64,000 bases of DNA from Diphasiastrum complanatum (lineage: Eukaryota > Streptophyta > Lycopodiopsida > Lycopodiales > Lycopodiaceae): the NCBI GenBank assembly GCA_029204225.1, contig CM055113.1, positions 14,907,471 through 14,971,470 of the forward strand, given 5' to 3'. Made by a program: the position numbers and the translations under genes. Positions 46,490-57,961 of this stretch are shown here, piece by piece. Each line of letters begins with the position of its first letter. Within the stretch, counting starts at the first letter, position 1. Under the pieces are notes generated by a model, which saw only the letters and a program-made list of their open reading frames with translations, was not told the DNA's origin and ran no database searches.

Positions 46490-47170
46490 CGTGATGGCCA
46501 ACTTTGAGCAAGTCATAGTTCAAAGCTTCTCTGAGATAGAAATATTGAAGTACGATGGTGAAGGTAAAGGGGAACTAAGAAGGTTTCTTTATATCCATAT
46601 AGAAGAGTGTCATACGTATGATAGCAATGAGTATGAGGAACTATTGTGATACTTTTATACCTACATGAAGCAACAGAATATTTTTACTTTAATCTAGAGA
46701 ACCACAATCATCAAAATTGGAATATTTCGAAAATCCCTTTGCCATGAGGTTCAAAAAATATGACACGTATAGAATATACATTCCTACAATGTCGTTGTAT
46801 TGAGGTCTTAAGGCCAAAAAATCCATATGCGATCATGTAGAGCAAAAAAAAAAATCATGATAACATGTAGAGCAAAAATTCAATGTGATCTTGATAACAT
46901 GACCGATAATATCATCATATCTTTGTTTACCCAAAACATATAAAGCATAATCATAATTTTGTAACGATTATAAAACGTTCAAAAACATATGTGTAGATTT
47001 CACTTAAATGATTTGAGAAAACTAGGAAAGGAATTTTGGTAGCTTAAATGAAAGTTCCAAATGACACCACCAAAAAAAATTTGAGAATAGATCATAACAC
47101 ATATAACTCTTCAAGTGTAAAGGACATGTTGAACACTTTGCACAAATTACATACATGAACTCGTTACAAC
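46490..47170 (+). mobile_element. Decayed gag-like stretch
   Basis: A frame with ILKYDGEGKGELRRFLYIH and EYEELLWYFYTYMK resembles the LPKYDG start and following helices of Gypsy gag. A CKGHVEHFAQ scrap near 47110 recalls a zinc knuckle. Weak, many interruptions. Confidence 0.3.
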
Positions 47171-48380
47171 TGGCCTAAAGCGTTAGCTCTTCAAGCATAG
47201 CCCGATCGAGGAGTCTAGGGGGGAAGCCCCTAGGCAAAATTTCACTCTAGTATCCATAGTAGCCATATAAGCATTTTGGCTATATTTAGTTGCATTCAAA
47301 TAGAGAATAGCATATTGTGGATGTTAGTATTTTCTAGGCTTAGTTGTTTGGGATACTAGATGTTGTAAGTGTCGGGGGACGGTGAAGAGGAGGTGCGAAA
47401 GATCGCGACAGCTCAAAGTGTCGAGAGACATTGTCGGACTGTCACGTGCGATAACGCTATGGAAGACTTATTGAATTAAGAGCATCGTGTTTAGAGCATC
47501 TATCATAATAGAACCATTTGATTAATCAATGAGTCATTAGGTGTCTTAGACACCCATACATACATAATTCGAAAGCGTCAAGGACAACCATGATTCTGCT
47601 CTTTGACTCAATCGACAAGACACACAAGGAGATAATGAACATTGAATCACAATCAAAAAGTAGAAACAGCAATAACCATTCACACGTTATACACTGATTT
47701 GAAGAATATATAGTATAATAAAGATGCACGAATGTACATAGAATTGTTGTAAAAAAATCTACTCGTCAATATACAAGCCTAGAAGAACAATTTATAATTG
47801 AACACTAGTGCTAGGCTCTCAAGAGTAATTTTGGTGCAATACTTCTAATCCGATAGATCACTACATCTATTGTCTAATCTCTTCATCCATCTATCTAGAG
47901 TAAGCAAACCCTATATATGTACACATTGCAATTACCCTATTACACATCAGCCTTTGGGCTAATCGTACAGTAAAGCATGCGTGAAGTCCCGATAGTAGTA
48001 ACGGTCTTCTACGATAGATCGGAGTAAGAATCCTCTACTTTTTGATAATGCAACTATGATAGACAAGGAGATCGCTTTTCTTGTCTAGATCATCGAGATT
48101 AAGTACTAATCTAAACATGTTATATACATCGACTAGAGTAGAAGTATTCAAGGCTTGACATGTGTCAAAATAACAATGAATCAGTCTATATAATATCCAT
48201 GTCTCTTTTTGAGTGTAAGGACCTCATTCATCCTATCAAAAATTCTGCATTGACCGTATTCAAATTCTACCCTATGATCTAAATCATTAATTCTACTTTT
48301 ACTGATAACAAATTTGTTAACAATTTAGATACATGCAGAACATTTGGTAGTAACTTGAATTGATCATGTTGGAAGCTCAA
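47171..48380. other. Unassigned, possibly LTR-derived
   Basis: Minus-strand TATATAGGG near 47910 and its surroundings could be an old solo LTR. No coding content recognised. Confidence 0.3.
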
Positions 48381-48387
48381 TCTTATA

Positions 48388-50214
48388 GTGACTTGGTATA
48401 GAAAGAAGGACGAAGCACTACGTTCCATAGGCTTCAAACCTCTATTTGCTGAAAATGTCTATATCAAATATGTCCAAAAAATAATAATCATTTTAGCTGT
48501 TTATGTTGATGACACGCTTATCTTCTCAAGGAGAGAGAAGTTAATTTCAAATGTCAAAAGAGACATTTCTAAAATATTTGAGATCGCTGACCTAGGAGAA
48601 GCTAAAATCTATCTAGGCTTGCAGATCGTGAGAGACTTTGAAGGTGGTAAGTTGTATCTTCACCAACAAAAGTACACTCAAAAGATCATTGAAGACTTCA
48701 ACATGCTCAAATGCAAAGGTGTGCAAACTCTTATGATACCTGGAACAATATTGAGCAAGGCAGATTGTTCGCAGACTCTCGAGGAAGAAGAACGAATGGC
48801 CAAAACACCCTATCGAGGGCTGATTGGATCATTGTTATATCTAGCAGACAACACAAGATCTGATATAGCATTTGCAGTATATAGGCTGAGCCAATATAAT
48901 CAGAACCCAAAATCGTTACATTGGAAGTTGGCAAAGAGAATACTACAATATCTCCAAGAAACGAAAGACTATGGACTGTGTTATTCAAAGAAAGCTGGAT
49001 TTCACATTGAATCATACAGTGACGCAAGCTGGGCATCCATGAAGGATGATAGCAAAAGTATTTCAAGAGGTTGTACTCTAGCATCTGGCGCAGCCATACT
49101 CTGGATTAGCAAGAAGCAAACAACAGTAGCTCAATCTTCCTGTGAAGCGGAATATGTAGCAGCAACCAATATGGCAAACGAGCCGATCTAGATTAAACAA
49201 ATATTGGAAGGATTTGATGAATCTAGTTCTGAACCTTATGTCTTGTTAATGGATAACACTTCAACAATCTATCTTTCAAAAGATCCTATATTTCACTCGA
49301 AAACGAAGCACATAGCTATCAAGTATCATGTGATTTGAGACTCAGTCGAGAAGAAGACACTGAAGATGGTCTTCATACCCACAAAGGAAATGACAGCTGA
49401 TATCTTTACAAAGCCACTAAGTAAAGCCTTGTTCGAGAAGCAACGACGAAGATTGGGGTCAATCCAACTGCCACTTTGAGAGGGAGCTGTAGAACAATTG
49501 ATAAGACTGATCTTGATTCTACCAACAAAGTGCACAGTTTACTTGACAAAGGATGAGAGAGAAACAGACGCGAACTCGAAACTTTTCTATTAGTGACTTC
49601 ATGAAACAGTGTCTTGTTTAAGCCTCAGAAGTCACGAAACTATCTCGAACAATTTGCAAAATATTCTAGCTTCCTTCAAACTCAACAATTGTCATCTGTT
49701 GCGAACAATTTGCGAAACACGAAGCTGAAACAAAGAGACAGACTGTCGCAAATATTCGCGAACAAAATTTATTTGAGCTTGGAAACAGAGCGCCTATTCG
49801 AATATCACCCATCATAAACGGTTAGATGTCTACTGTTACAGTAAATAAAAGGCCAAAAGACCTGTCATGTAGCAATATAAATACATTTGCACTACTCGTT
49901 GAAAAACAACTCAGAGACACAACATTGAGATAAGACAACAAGAGATGTATATTGATGAATCAGATTCAGAGTTATAAAAATTTGTTTTTGATCAATAGTT
50001 TTTTATTGTCTAAATTGTCTTAAGTTGTCTCATACTTCCGCATACACTATCTTACTTCTGCATATAATTTCCACATGCATATTCATTCAGAATAAATATT
50101 GTTCTATTAGTACATAGATCAGATACAATCGTGATTGAAGACACTGATATTAGTTTGATTAATTCGAACTTGCATCGTGTTCTCTATGGAAGAATAATTA
50201 CTAATTTTCCTACA
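48388..50214 (+). mobile_element. Ty1/copia F, 3' part with LTR
   Basis: A well-preserved RT end and RNase H: YVDDTLIFS, IYLGLQIVRD, YRGLIGSLLYLADNTRSDIA, SDASWASMKDDSKSISRG, QSSCEAEYVAATNMA, then HSKTKHIAIKYHV and EMTADIFTKPLSK. A purine tract (about 49476-49487) and a 3' LTR follow. Nothing of the 5' half is visible to the left. Two or three interruptions in the part seen. Confidence 0.85.
49488..50214 (+). repeat. 3' LTR of copia F
   Basis: Bounded by inverted ends TGTAG and CTACA (727 bp), with TATAAATA at 49876-49883. The right end is tentative because no second copy is visible. Confidence 0.6.
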
Positions 50215-50924
50215 TGATCGACTTTGTCTGATGCACTTTTGCTAATTAGCGATGAAGCGATACCATAAATACTCTATATCCTATAAATGATAAATGATCA
50301 ACAATTTATACTAGTTAGAAATGTTGAATAGGCATATCCAAAATGATGGTTAGGATAGCAATTTAGCCACAATGAGTTGTAAAGCACAATTGGCACTTAG
50401 CCACGTTGCATTGTCACTTATCCAATTAGGTTACATGGTAATTACTTGCTAACAATGATTAAAGCAAGTCGTTAGCTTCAAAACAAGTGAAGATTGTTCT
50501 GTTAACATTCGATAGTTTGATCCCCTTCAATAGTCCTTGTCATTGTCATTCTCATGCATTTCTGCAGACTATGTGATAATGTGAGTAAAACTGGATAAAC
50601 TGGATAACTAAATGGATGTAGATTAAAGATCGGATTATGAGGATAATAATCCAACAACATCATCTATCAAACACCAGTTTTTTCCAAGGAATATGTTATC
50701 GTTGATAGTGGACCTAATGTGAACATGATGCGTCTCACATTATAATGGGCTTCTCTTATATTTGAAATAGACCTATCTGTTCAATATCAGATTAGCTTGT
50801 CAATCTAGTGTACATGTCTTTTCATACAAGTTTTGTTCATGTTAGAGTTTGCTAATATGTGATTTGTAGTCAATTTTGTTATTTTTTGCTTGACAACCCA
50901 CAATTTTACAAAGTCTTTCTAGGT
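50215..50924. other. No recognised gene
   Basis: AT-rich spacer between copia F and Gypsy C3. Nothing seen. Confidence 0.5.
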
Positions 50925-53045
50925 ATACCTTAGATGTAAACTTCAAGAACCATCCATAACTGAAAACAAGGTTGTGTAATTCTACAAAGTATCAATCCAT
51001 CCAGAATGGTAAACTGTCCCACAATCTTCTTATCTTTCTTAGTTAGTTGAGTTCCATGTGTTCCTAACTCAACATTGTCCACATTTCTTCCAGTCTGAAC
51101 AATGTTCCAAATATTACCAAAATGGGAGTCTGATTCATATTTTCCTCTCAACGAAAGATATAGATTTGTGGAAATTTGGGTGAATGACAACTTGTTCAGT
51201 TCACCTATCCGACTAAGAGTATATGCAACTTGATTGGGGCTACCTCTTATGTAATGGATCTCATGATCAAATTCCTACATCAATTCAACATATCGAGCTT
51301 TTCTCCCCCGAAGATCATGTTGGTTGCAAAAATACTTAAGAGGCTGGTGATCCGTATACACAATAAACTTACTACCATACAAGTAGTGTCTCTAGGTTTT
51401 AAGTGCATGAATTAAATCAAACAATTCCTTTTCCTGTGTAGCATAACACAACTGAGGACCAGTGATTTTTTTGCTTTCAAACGCTAATGGCCTATCCATT
51501 TGTAATAGAACCGCTCCAACTGCAACATCACTTGCGTCCATTCTCATGACATAAGGTAAATCTGGATTTGCAATTTGTAACACGAGAGTTGAAACAACCA
51601 TTGTTTTAAGTTTCTCAAAACATTGAATCAATTCCTTATTCCAAACAACAGACGGACTAGGTTGATTCCTCTTTTTCTTTTTGCTAACAAACCCTTTTGT
51701 CAGATTATTAAGCGGAGTTGCTAACTTAGCATAATCCTCAATAAATTTCTTGAAGAAAAGTGTAAAACCTAAAAATGCCTTTACTTGTCACACAGTTCTC
51801 GGACTTGGCCACTCAATTACAATGTTGATTTTATCCTCGTCAATCTTGATCTCATTAACTGTGATCTTATGACCGAGATAAAGTAACTCTTTCTTAAAGA
51901 ATTCACACTTGGTCTCTTTAGCGTATGAGTAATTTCTGACGGAGTTTTATCAAGGCGATTCTCAGGTGCTCTATGTGTTCCATCAAGGGCTTACTGTAAA
52001 CGAGAATATCATCTAGGAATACCAGCACAAACTTCTCCAAATATGGACGGAATAAATCATTCCTCATTTGTTGGAATGTTGCTGGCACATTCGCTAATCC
52101 AAATGGCAAAACTAAGAATTCACAATGACCAAATCTAGAATGAAATCTTGTCTTCTGGACATCTTCCAACTTAATTCTTATTTGATGGTACTCTGTCCTG
52201 AGATCTATCTTGGTGAAATACCGAGCTCCACCTAAGCGATCTACAAGGTCATCCATCCTAGGTAATGACTATTTATTTTTGACAGTCACTTATTAAGCCC
52301 CTTGTAATCCACACACATCCAAAAAATTAAATCAGTAAGGGCTAGGTTTGAAACATGAAAATTAACTAATTCTATGTGTCCTTGCACCAAAACTGGGAGC
52401 TTTGGAACTTTTACGTTTTAAGTCTCCAACTCCGCTCTTGAAGCTAGATAAACTTTATATCTTGTTGGCTTCGATTTCCAAGCTGAGTTTCTATACAAGA
52501 CGAGAATTAATAAAATTATGAGTTGAACCATTGTGAACCATTGTCCAATAGAATACTCACTTCTTGATCTTTAACTGTGCCAATTAAATGGAAAAGTTCA
52601 TTAGGCAAGAAAGAAGTAGTACTGAAAGAACATTCACATTCACAATCTGTGAGGTTAATTTCCAAAGTTTTACCATTGCCTCCAGGGATTTCAATCATAT
52701 GAGCGGACATTTTCTTCCTTTCTGGACAAAATTTCATCATATGTCCAGGCTTCTTATAAACGAAACATAAGTTCTCTTTCTTAGCCTTTTCCCAGGACAT
52801 AGATTTTTTAAATCTCTTTCTCTTTGGCTTCCTGGGTTCCGACGTTGCTTGATCTAATTCGTCAAAATATTTTGCTTGGTCTGGACAACACTTCTTTCCC
52901 TTATTGGTTTTCAAAGCGGTTGAAATTTCCGCAAACTGCCTCCTGGATGCCACCACCGTGGAATCATATGCTTTCGAAATTCCGAAACGCATCCTCAAGG
53001 CTTTGTAGCACATTTTGCCTGCATTTTTTTTTCCAAATTTTCAAG
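50925..53045 (-). mobile_element. Ty3/Gypsy relic C3
   Basis: Minus-strand copy of the C family. From right to left: gag end with FDELDQATSEPRKPK and a zinc-knuckle-like CFVYKKPGHMMKFC, protease start (LLDNGS), RT (MDDLVDRLGGARYFTKIDL, LPFGLANVPATF, VFLDDILVYS), RNase H (RMDASDVAVGAVLLQ, FESKKITGPQLCYATQEKEL) and the segment before integrase. No LTRs were recognised. Broken, with about six or more interruptions. Confidence 0.82.
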
Positions 53046-53324
53046 CTTAAAAAATGATTTTTTTACTGACCTTATCTCTAGATTCAATGGCTTGTCAATT
53101 ATGGCTGAGCTAGATTAGCTGATAGAAAGGTCCCTTAAAAAAAATTCCTTTAATACACTTTGACCTATGAATAAATACTGTTTTGGCAAGCATGTGACAT
53201 ATAGTAAGTGGTGAGATTTGATGCCCATTCTATGAGCTAAATTCTCATGAATTTCAACACCAACAGACAAAGTTTAAGAAAAAACGTCATTTTGATAGGC
53301 AACTTGAAACTTGGTCGTTAACCA

Positions 53325-53371
53325 ATTCTAAAAATTCTTAAGATAGTGTACATAATAAGAATTTTTAGAAT
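53325..53371. repeat. Perfect 16-bp hairpin
   Basis: Arms ATTCTAAAAATTCTTA and its exact complement, 15-nt loop. AT-rich. Confidence 0.9.
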
Positions 53372-53960
53372 GTTGTCATGGGATTTACACTTCAAAGTGA
53401 GAAATGAAAATACATCAAATTGTTTCATATGTTCATAAGTCTAAGATTCAAAGGCAATACAAAGGAGATACAAAAGTAATGGCAACGTTGCTTGAAGGAC
53501 CATATTGAACATCAAATTTCAACACTTCATAAAATGTGAGAGGCACAAAAAATTTATTTTACCTATTAGGTTGACTTGTGACTAGTGCTGGACACTTAAA
53601 TCAAGGTAGCACATTATAATTTATCAGGACAACATATCAATAGCGCGAACCGTTCATTAGCAAGGGGTTTTGATGCCTAAGTTGAGAAACTACATTACAC
53701 TATACAAGGACAACATAAACAATGTGAGTTGTTTACTATCAAGATCTTGTAGCTTAAACTAGTATGATGTTGGCAATTTTGATATGATGTCTTCAATAGA
53801 TTGATGCCCATATATATATTATGCCTTTTGATTTTGAAAGTTGCTTTGCAATTTCTCTTTTCTTTAACAATCTTCAAAGTAAAGACATCTAAGTCTAAAA
53901 CTAGTCTATACATTTATCATTCATCAATTTTAATCGAGACTCTTGTCATTGTGTCTATAA

Positions 53961-53992
53961 CATTCTTATAGTGTATTCTTACTATAAGAATG
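53961..53992. repeat. Perfect 12-bp hairpin
   Basis: Arms CATTCTTATAGT and ACTATAAGAATG, 8-nt loop. Confidence 0.9.
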
Positions 53993-54011
53993 ATTAGAAG
54001 TAGCTAAGGTT

Positions 54012-54160
54012 AGTTGAAGGTTACCTCTCAAGGTGATGTTACTAGATTTTGCCTATCATCATTGAAGTTCACAAAGTAGCTTAGGTTCATTTTGAAGGTT
54101 ACCTCTCGAGTTGATGCTTTTACTAGATTTTGCCTATCATCATTAAAGTGCACACCTTTT
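54012..54160. repeat. Two tandem units of about 85 bp
   Basis: Each has GAAGGTTACCTCTC, TGATG and ACTAGATTTTGCCTATCATC in the same order. Confidence 0.85.
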
Positions 54161-54216
54161 TCGGGCCCTTGAAATATGTTATAGATGGGGCTTTGACTTT
54201 TGAGTCCACAATTGTG

Positions 54217-54475
54217 TGACATATTGGAGTTCTTTGCCTCAAGGTGATGAAAGGAAGGCTAAAGTGTGACATGTTGGCTTACAAATATGTACCTCAAGGT
54301 GATGAAAGGAATCCCAAACCACCTCATCAGTCAATGTGACATATTGGCAGAGAGCTCTGCACCTCTGCACCTCAAGGTGATGAAAGGAATTCCAAACCAC
54401 CTCATCACTCATGTGACACATTAGGCATAGAACTATGTACCTCAAGGCAATAAGGTAGCCCTGACCATCTCACCA
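54217..54475. repeat. Four imperfect tandem units of about 65-75 bp
   Basis: Each unit holds CCTCAAGGTGATGAAAGGAA (or a variant), then CCAAACCACCTCATCA in two of them, then TGTGACATATTGG. Confidence 0.85.
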
Positions 54476-55239
54476 ATTATAATTAGAGTACTTTGACTTC
54501 TATTCTCTTATATTTCAAAGATTGTATTCAGCAAAAACCTCTTCTCAAAACTTGTGCATAAAGAATCTTAACCCAAAAATATATGCCCACACAGTGCTCT
54601 CAGGAGACCTCCCTCAAGTTTCCCTTTGATATCTTACATCTTTCAATGGATGTCGGCTTTTGAAAAATCAGGCCTTCTAACACCTTCAACTCAAAAATGT
54701 TGCATTCCAAAATCCTACAACTATCAAAGATTGCCGATTATTATAATAGCTAGCCTTCTTAAAGAATAGTGCATTAAATGAAACTATTTTGAATCTGCTA
54801 AATTATATTCATCGTAATAAAATAATTTCAAAATTTTCAAACATCGTTGGCATCCAACTCTTTTTCTTGGGCATCAACCTAGCTCACTCCAACAATAATT
54901 TTCATGGCAATGTGTTATAAAGTTAGAAATTAGCCACGTATCAACAGGTTTACAAATATAACTTGTATAAAAAATTGTGCAAAGGTAGAGCACTTGCAAT
55001 GTAGAACTTCCCAACAATTAATGATCTACATGCTACATGCATCCTATATATTCATGAGCCAATAGTTTAGAATCCTACATATATTTGGGTAAACATACGC
55101 TTTACTACAAAATCAAAATTTTATCAGTTTTTTAGAAGTCAACATACTGTATTATATTTGTGATGTCGATTTTTTATAAAATTTGTCGATTCCATTTCGA
55201 GACTGTGCCGATTTTCCGAGCACTGTGCCCACATGACAA
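54476..55239. other. No recognised gene, upstream region of the SIK1-type gene
   Basis: AT-rich, no domain or array. Confidence 0.5.
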
Positions 55240-55388
55240 TTCATCCCTAGATCATCATCAATCATCACATTCATGCTTAAAATCTAAGAGACACATTCAT
55301 CCATAGATCATCATCAATCTTAAAATCTAAGAGACACATTCATCCACACATCATCTTCAATCACATTCATGCTTAAAATTCAAAAGAG
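55240..55388. repeat. Three tandem units upstream of the SIK1-type gene
   Basis: Unit of roughly 50-60 bp built from CACATTCATGCTTAAAATC, AAGAGACACATTCATCC and AGATCATCATCAATC. Confidence 0.85.
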
Positions 55389-55512
55389 AGATGTCTTGTA
55401 TGATGAGGGTGCAAGAGGGCGAGAGACAAGAGAAACAAACACAAGGGAGAGCGCTGTGTTGAGCTCTTATTGGGCTGGACGGATGGATGCGTGGACGCTT
55501 TCAATAGTAAAG

Positions 55513-55554
55513 TGAGAGAGACAGAGAGAGAGAGAGAGATAGCGAGCGAGCGAG
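55513..55554 (+). promoter_or_regulatory. GA-rich 5' leader end of the SIK1-type gene
   Basis: A GAGAGA run followed by GCGAGCGAGCGAG right up to the ATG, as in many plant 5' leaders. No TATA box could be placed with confidence. Confidence 0.55.
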
Positions 55555-56353
55555 ATGGTTCAGTCTCCGCCCAATGCACCACCTGGCTCTCCTGACTCGC
55601 AAAGCGACGTGCCACCATACTATTATGATGATAATGATGATGAAGCAGCAGCAGCAGCAATCAATGTGGGCGTGGACTTGTTCTCCACTGTCGTAATCCA
55701 CGATCCACCTTCGCAAGAAGCAGAAGAAACATTCAGTAGGAGGAGCAGTGAGGCCGAGTATGAAGAGAGCGTATACAGACGGATCGGATCTTCACCGGAT
55801 ATGGATATGGCCCAGCAATCTGGAGCGGGCAATGCCGCTGCTGCAAATGAGCTGGTTGACATATTTTCAACTGTTGTTGTGAGAGAGACGACTGATGCAA
55901 CCTCTGCTTTTGCTGAGACCTCAGACAGAAACATAAGAAATGCTCGGGATCACCACCGAGCGGCAAAGTCAATCACAAATACAAAGGGTTATGGTGAATT
56001 TCGGACATTTGGAAGAAAGGGTTTGGCAGAGAGCTTAAGGAGGGAAGTCCCCAAAGTGCCTTTTAGAGATGACTCGGGAGTAGTGTTATCCTCCACCCTA
56101 ATTCACAAGGGGGCAGGAGATAGAGACAGTTTCTCTACGGTTAAAGAGCGTGGAAGTACTTTGCCGAAGAAAAGGGGAAATTCGGCTAAGCAATCGGATG
56201 AAATGGAGAGCGAAGGGCGTGGAAGAGGGGAATTATCTGCTGCTCAGGAGCCTACTTCTTTGGCAAGACATCCACGGCGGAAGAGCAGCCCTGTTCATGA
56301 AAATGTCATTCGTGAAGATCCGTCTTTGAAGTATGAGCTTCTTAATGAGCTCG
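55555..56353 (+). CDS. SIK1: SIK1-type MAP4K, exon 1 (N-terminal regulatory region)
   Basis: First coding exon, 266 codons plus one base, joined in phase to the kinase exons (LNELG, donor GTATGA). Composition is acidic and low-complexity (DDNDDEAAAAA), without a signal peptide or membrane segment. Two copies of an FSTVV motif stand at residues 41-50 (DLFSTVVIHD) and 102-111 (DIFSTVVVRE), each with acidic or Ser-rich flanks. Plant SIK1/MAP4K proteins have short Thr-Val-rich motifs of this kind outside the kinase domain; their duplication here is seen directly. The last residues, EDPSLKYELLNELG, are the standard entry into the kinase domain. The start is the first ATG after the GA-rich leader and the frame is open throughout. 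Confidence 0.85.
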
Positions 56354-57616
56354 GTATGATTCACTCCTCTATGTCAGAAAGCAAGAGAAAATGAATGAAT
56401 GAATGCATAAATATTCACAATGCTTTATTAATGCCCACTCGAGATCAATCAGGATGTATGGGATAGTCACACATACAAAATGACTCAGCTCTATGTAGTT
56501 GCTCTCAGGATTAAACCATTCTTCTCGGTCTAAAGTTTCATACAGTTTCTTCCTATAATCAACGCTATCTTTCAGAAAGCTACCTACTTCACTAGCTGCT
56601 TGTAAAAGAAAAGTGTTTGAGGTTCTTATGTTTCCTTTTCCACATGCTTGCTGCTGGATGGTCTGCAAATTTTCTCTTCGCTGTTGATTCCTTTCCACCT
56701 ACCAGTCTGGCTCTCCAACTCGTGAGATCTCACTCTTATTTTACAAATGAGTGGAGGATTAATTAGATATATATGTGTCTCTTAGTGACACAATATTTTG
56801 GACAGCTCATTCTGGAGTGTCCTAAATGCTTTTAGTTTGTTCTGAAAATATGTATTGGAAAATTATCACATACATATATCTCAGTGCTCCTGATTCGAAA
56901 CAGAGCACCTCATCTCCATCTAGTATCCCAATTGTGTCTCACATACCTTGCCAACTCTTGATTGACATGGCTGAATGCAAGCACTGCACCAGCTGAATAC
57001 TGTGCATAAGGACTATAGGACAATGTTCCTTACTCTGCTGCAACAAATCTTAGTGACTGAAATTGTTGAAAACAGATGTTTGTAACCGGCACAACTTGCA
57101 AACAAAAAGACTCAGGTGTGCTGATTTATTCTGCATGACCACCAGACTTCATGTCCGATGCCCATAATCACTTTCTTGCTACCTTTAGCTTTGATTCCAG
57201 CCTTCGTGTATTTTGGCCTCTTGTGTAGACTCCACAGCCTGCAAAGACAAGAAGCCTCTACAAGCTGCTACAAAATTGAAAACTGCCGATTTCTCTTTCT
57301 ACAACCACCCATATCCCAGTAAGGAGCTCACAATCTCTTTGTCATCAAGCCCTTGTTTGCCTATTTCCACCTTCTATCGCCTCCCCCCAATCTCTCTTTC
57401 TCAGGAAAGTGGTGTGATCAGATTCAGACTTGGGGATTAATGTGGTAATTTTTTTTATCATGAATCTTCTTTTGTACGGGACAATGTTGTTCTGGAAGGA
57501 AACATGCCCTCGGAACATGCTTCTATGTAAATATGAGATTGTTTTTTTAAAATATTTCCCTTGTCTAGCTGTCTCAGCTTCGGTTAGATTCTGTGATGGA
57601 AGAACAGCCCTATTCA

Positions 57617-57711
<95 letters not shown>

Positions 57712-57961
57712 CTAGTCTTCATATGCTAGAATATGTGAAACAAGATAGAGTATCTTTAGCTCTTTAGGAGATGATGTCTATCTTCTTGCTGCATACACTT
57801 GCTACTTTCCATTTTTATGACCTTAAGACTTACATTTTTTGATAATGTCCGGTCTTGCTGGAAAATTGTTCATTTTACTACATGAGACTTGATTTGTAGA
57901 TTGATATTGTAGCCAAAGTTCTAAATGTACACCAAGTATCTGAGAAGAGTTTCTTATGTAG
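56354..57961 (+). other. Intron 1 of the SIK1-type gene
   Basis: 1.6 kb, AT-rich, with a long TG/AG microsatellite. No other feature recognised. Confidence 0.7.
57617..57709. repeat. Compound (TG)n(AG)n microsatellite
   Basis: About 11 TG units followed by about 36 AG units inside intron 1. Confidence 0.97.

Noticed and set aside
55623-55972. Minus-strand frames opposite SIK1 exon 1
   Set aside because: Shadow frames of a coding exon on the plus strand.
57345-57722. Minus-strand frame of 125 codons with a long Ser-Leu run
   Set aside because: It is the translation of the TG/AG microsatellite in SIK1-type intron 1.
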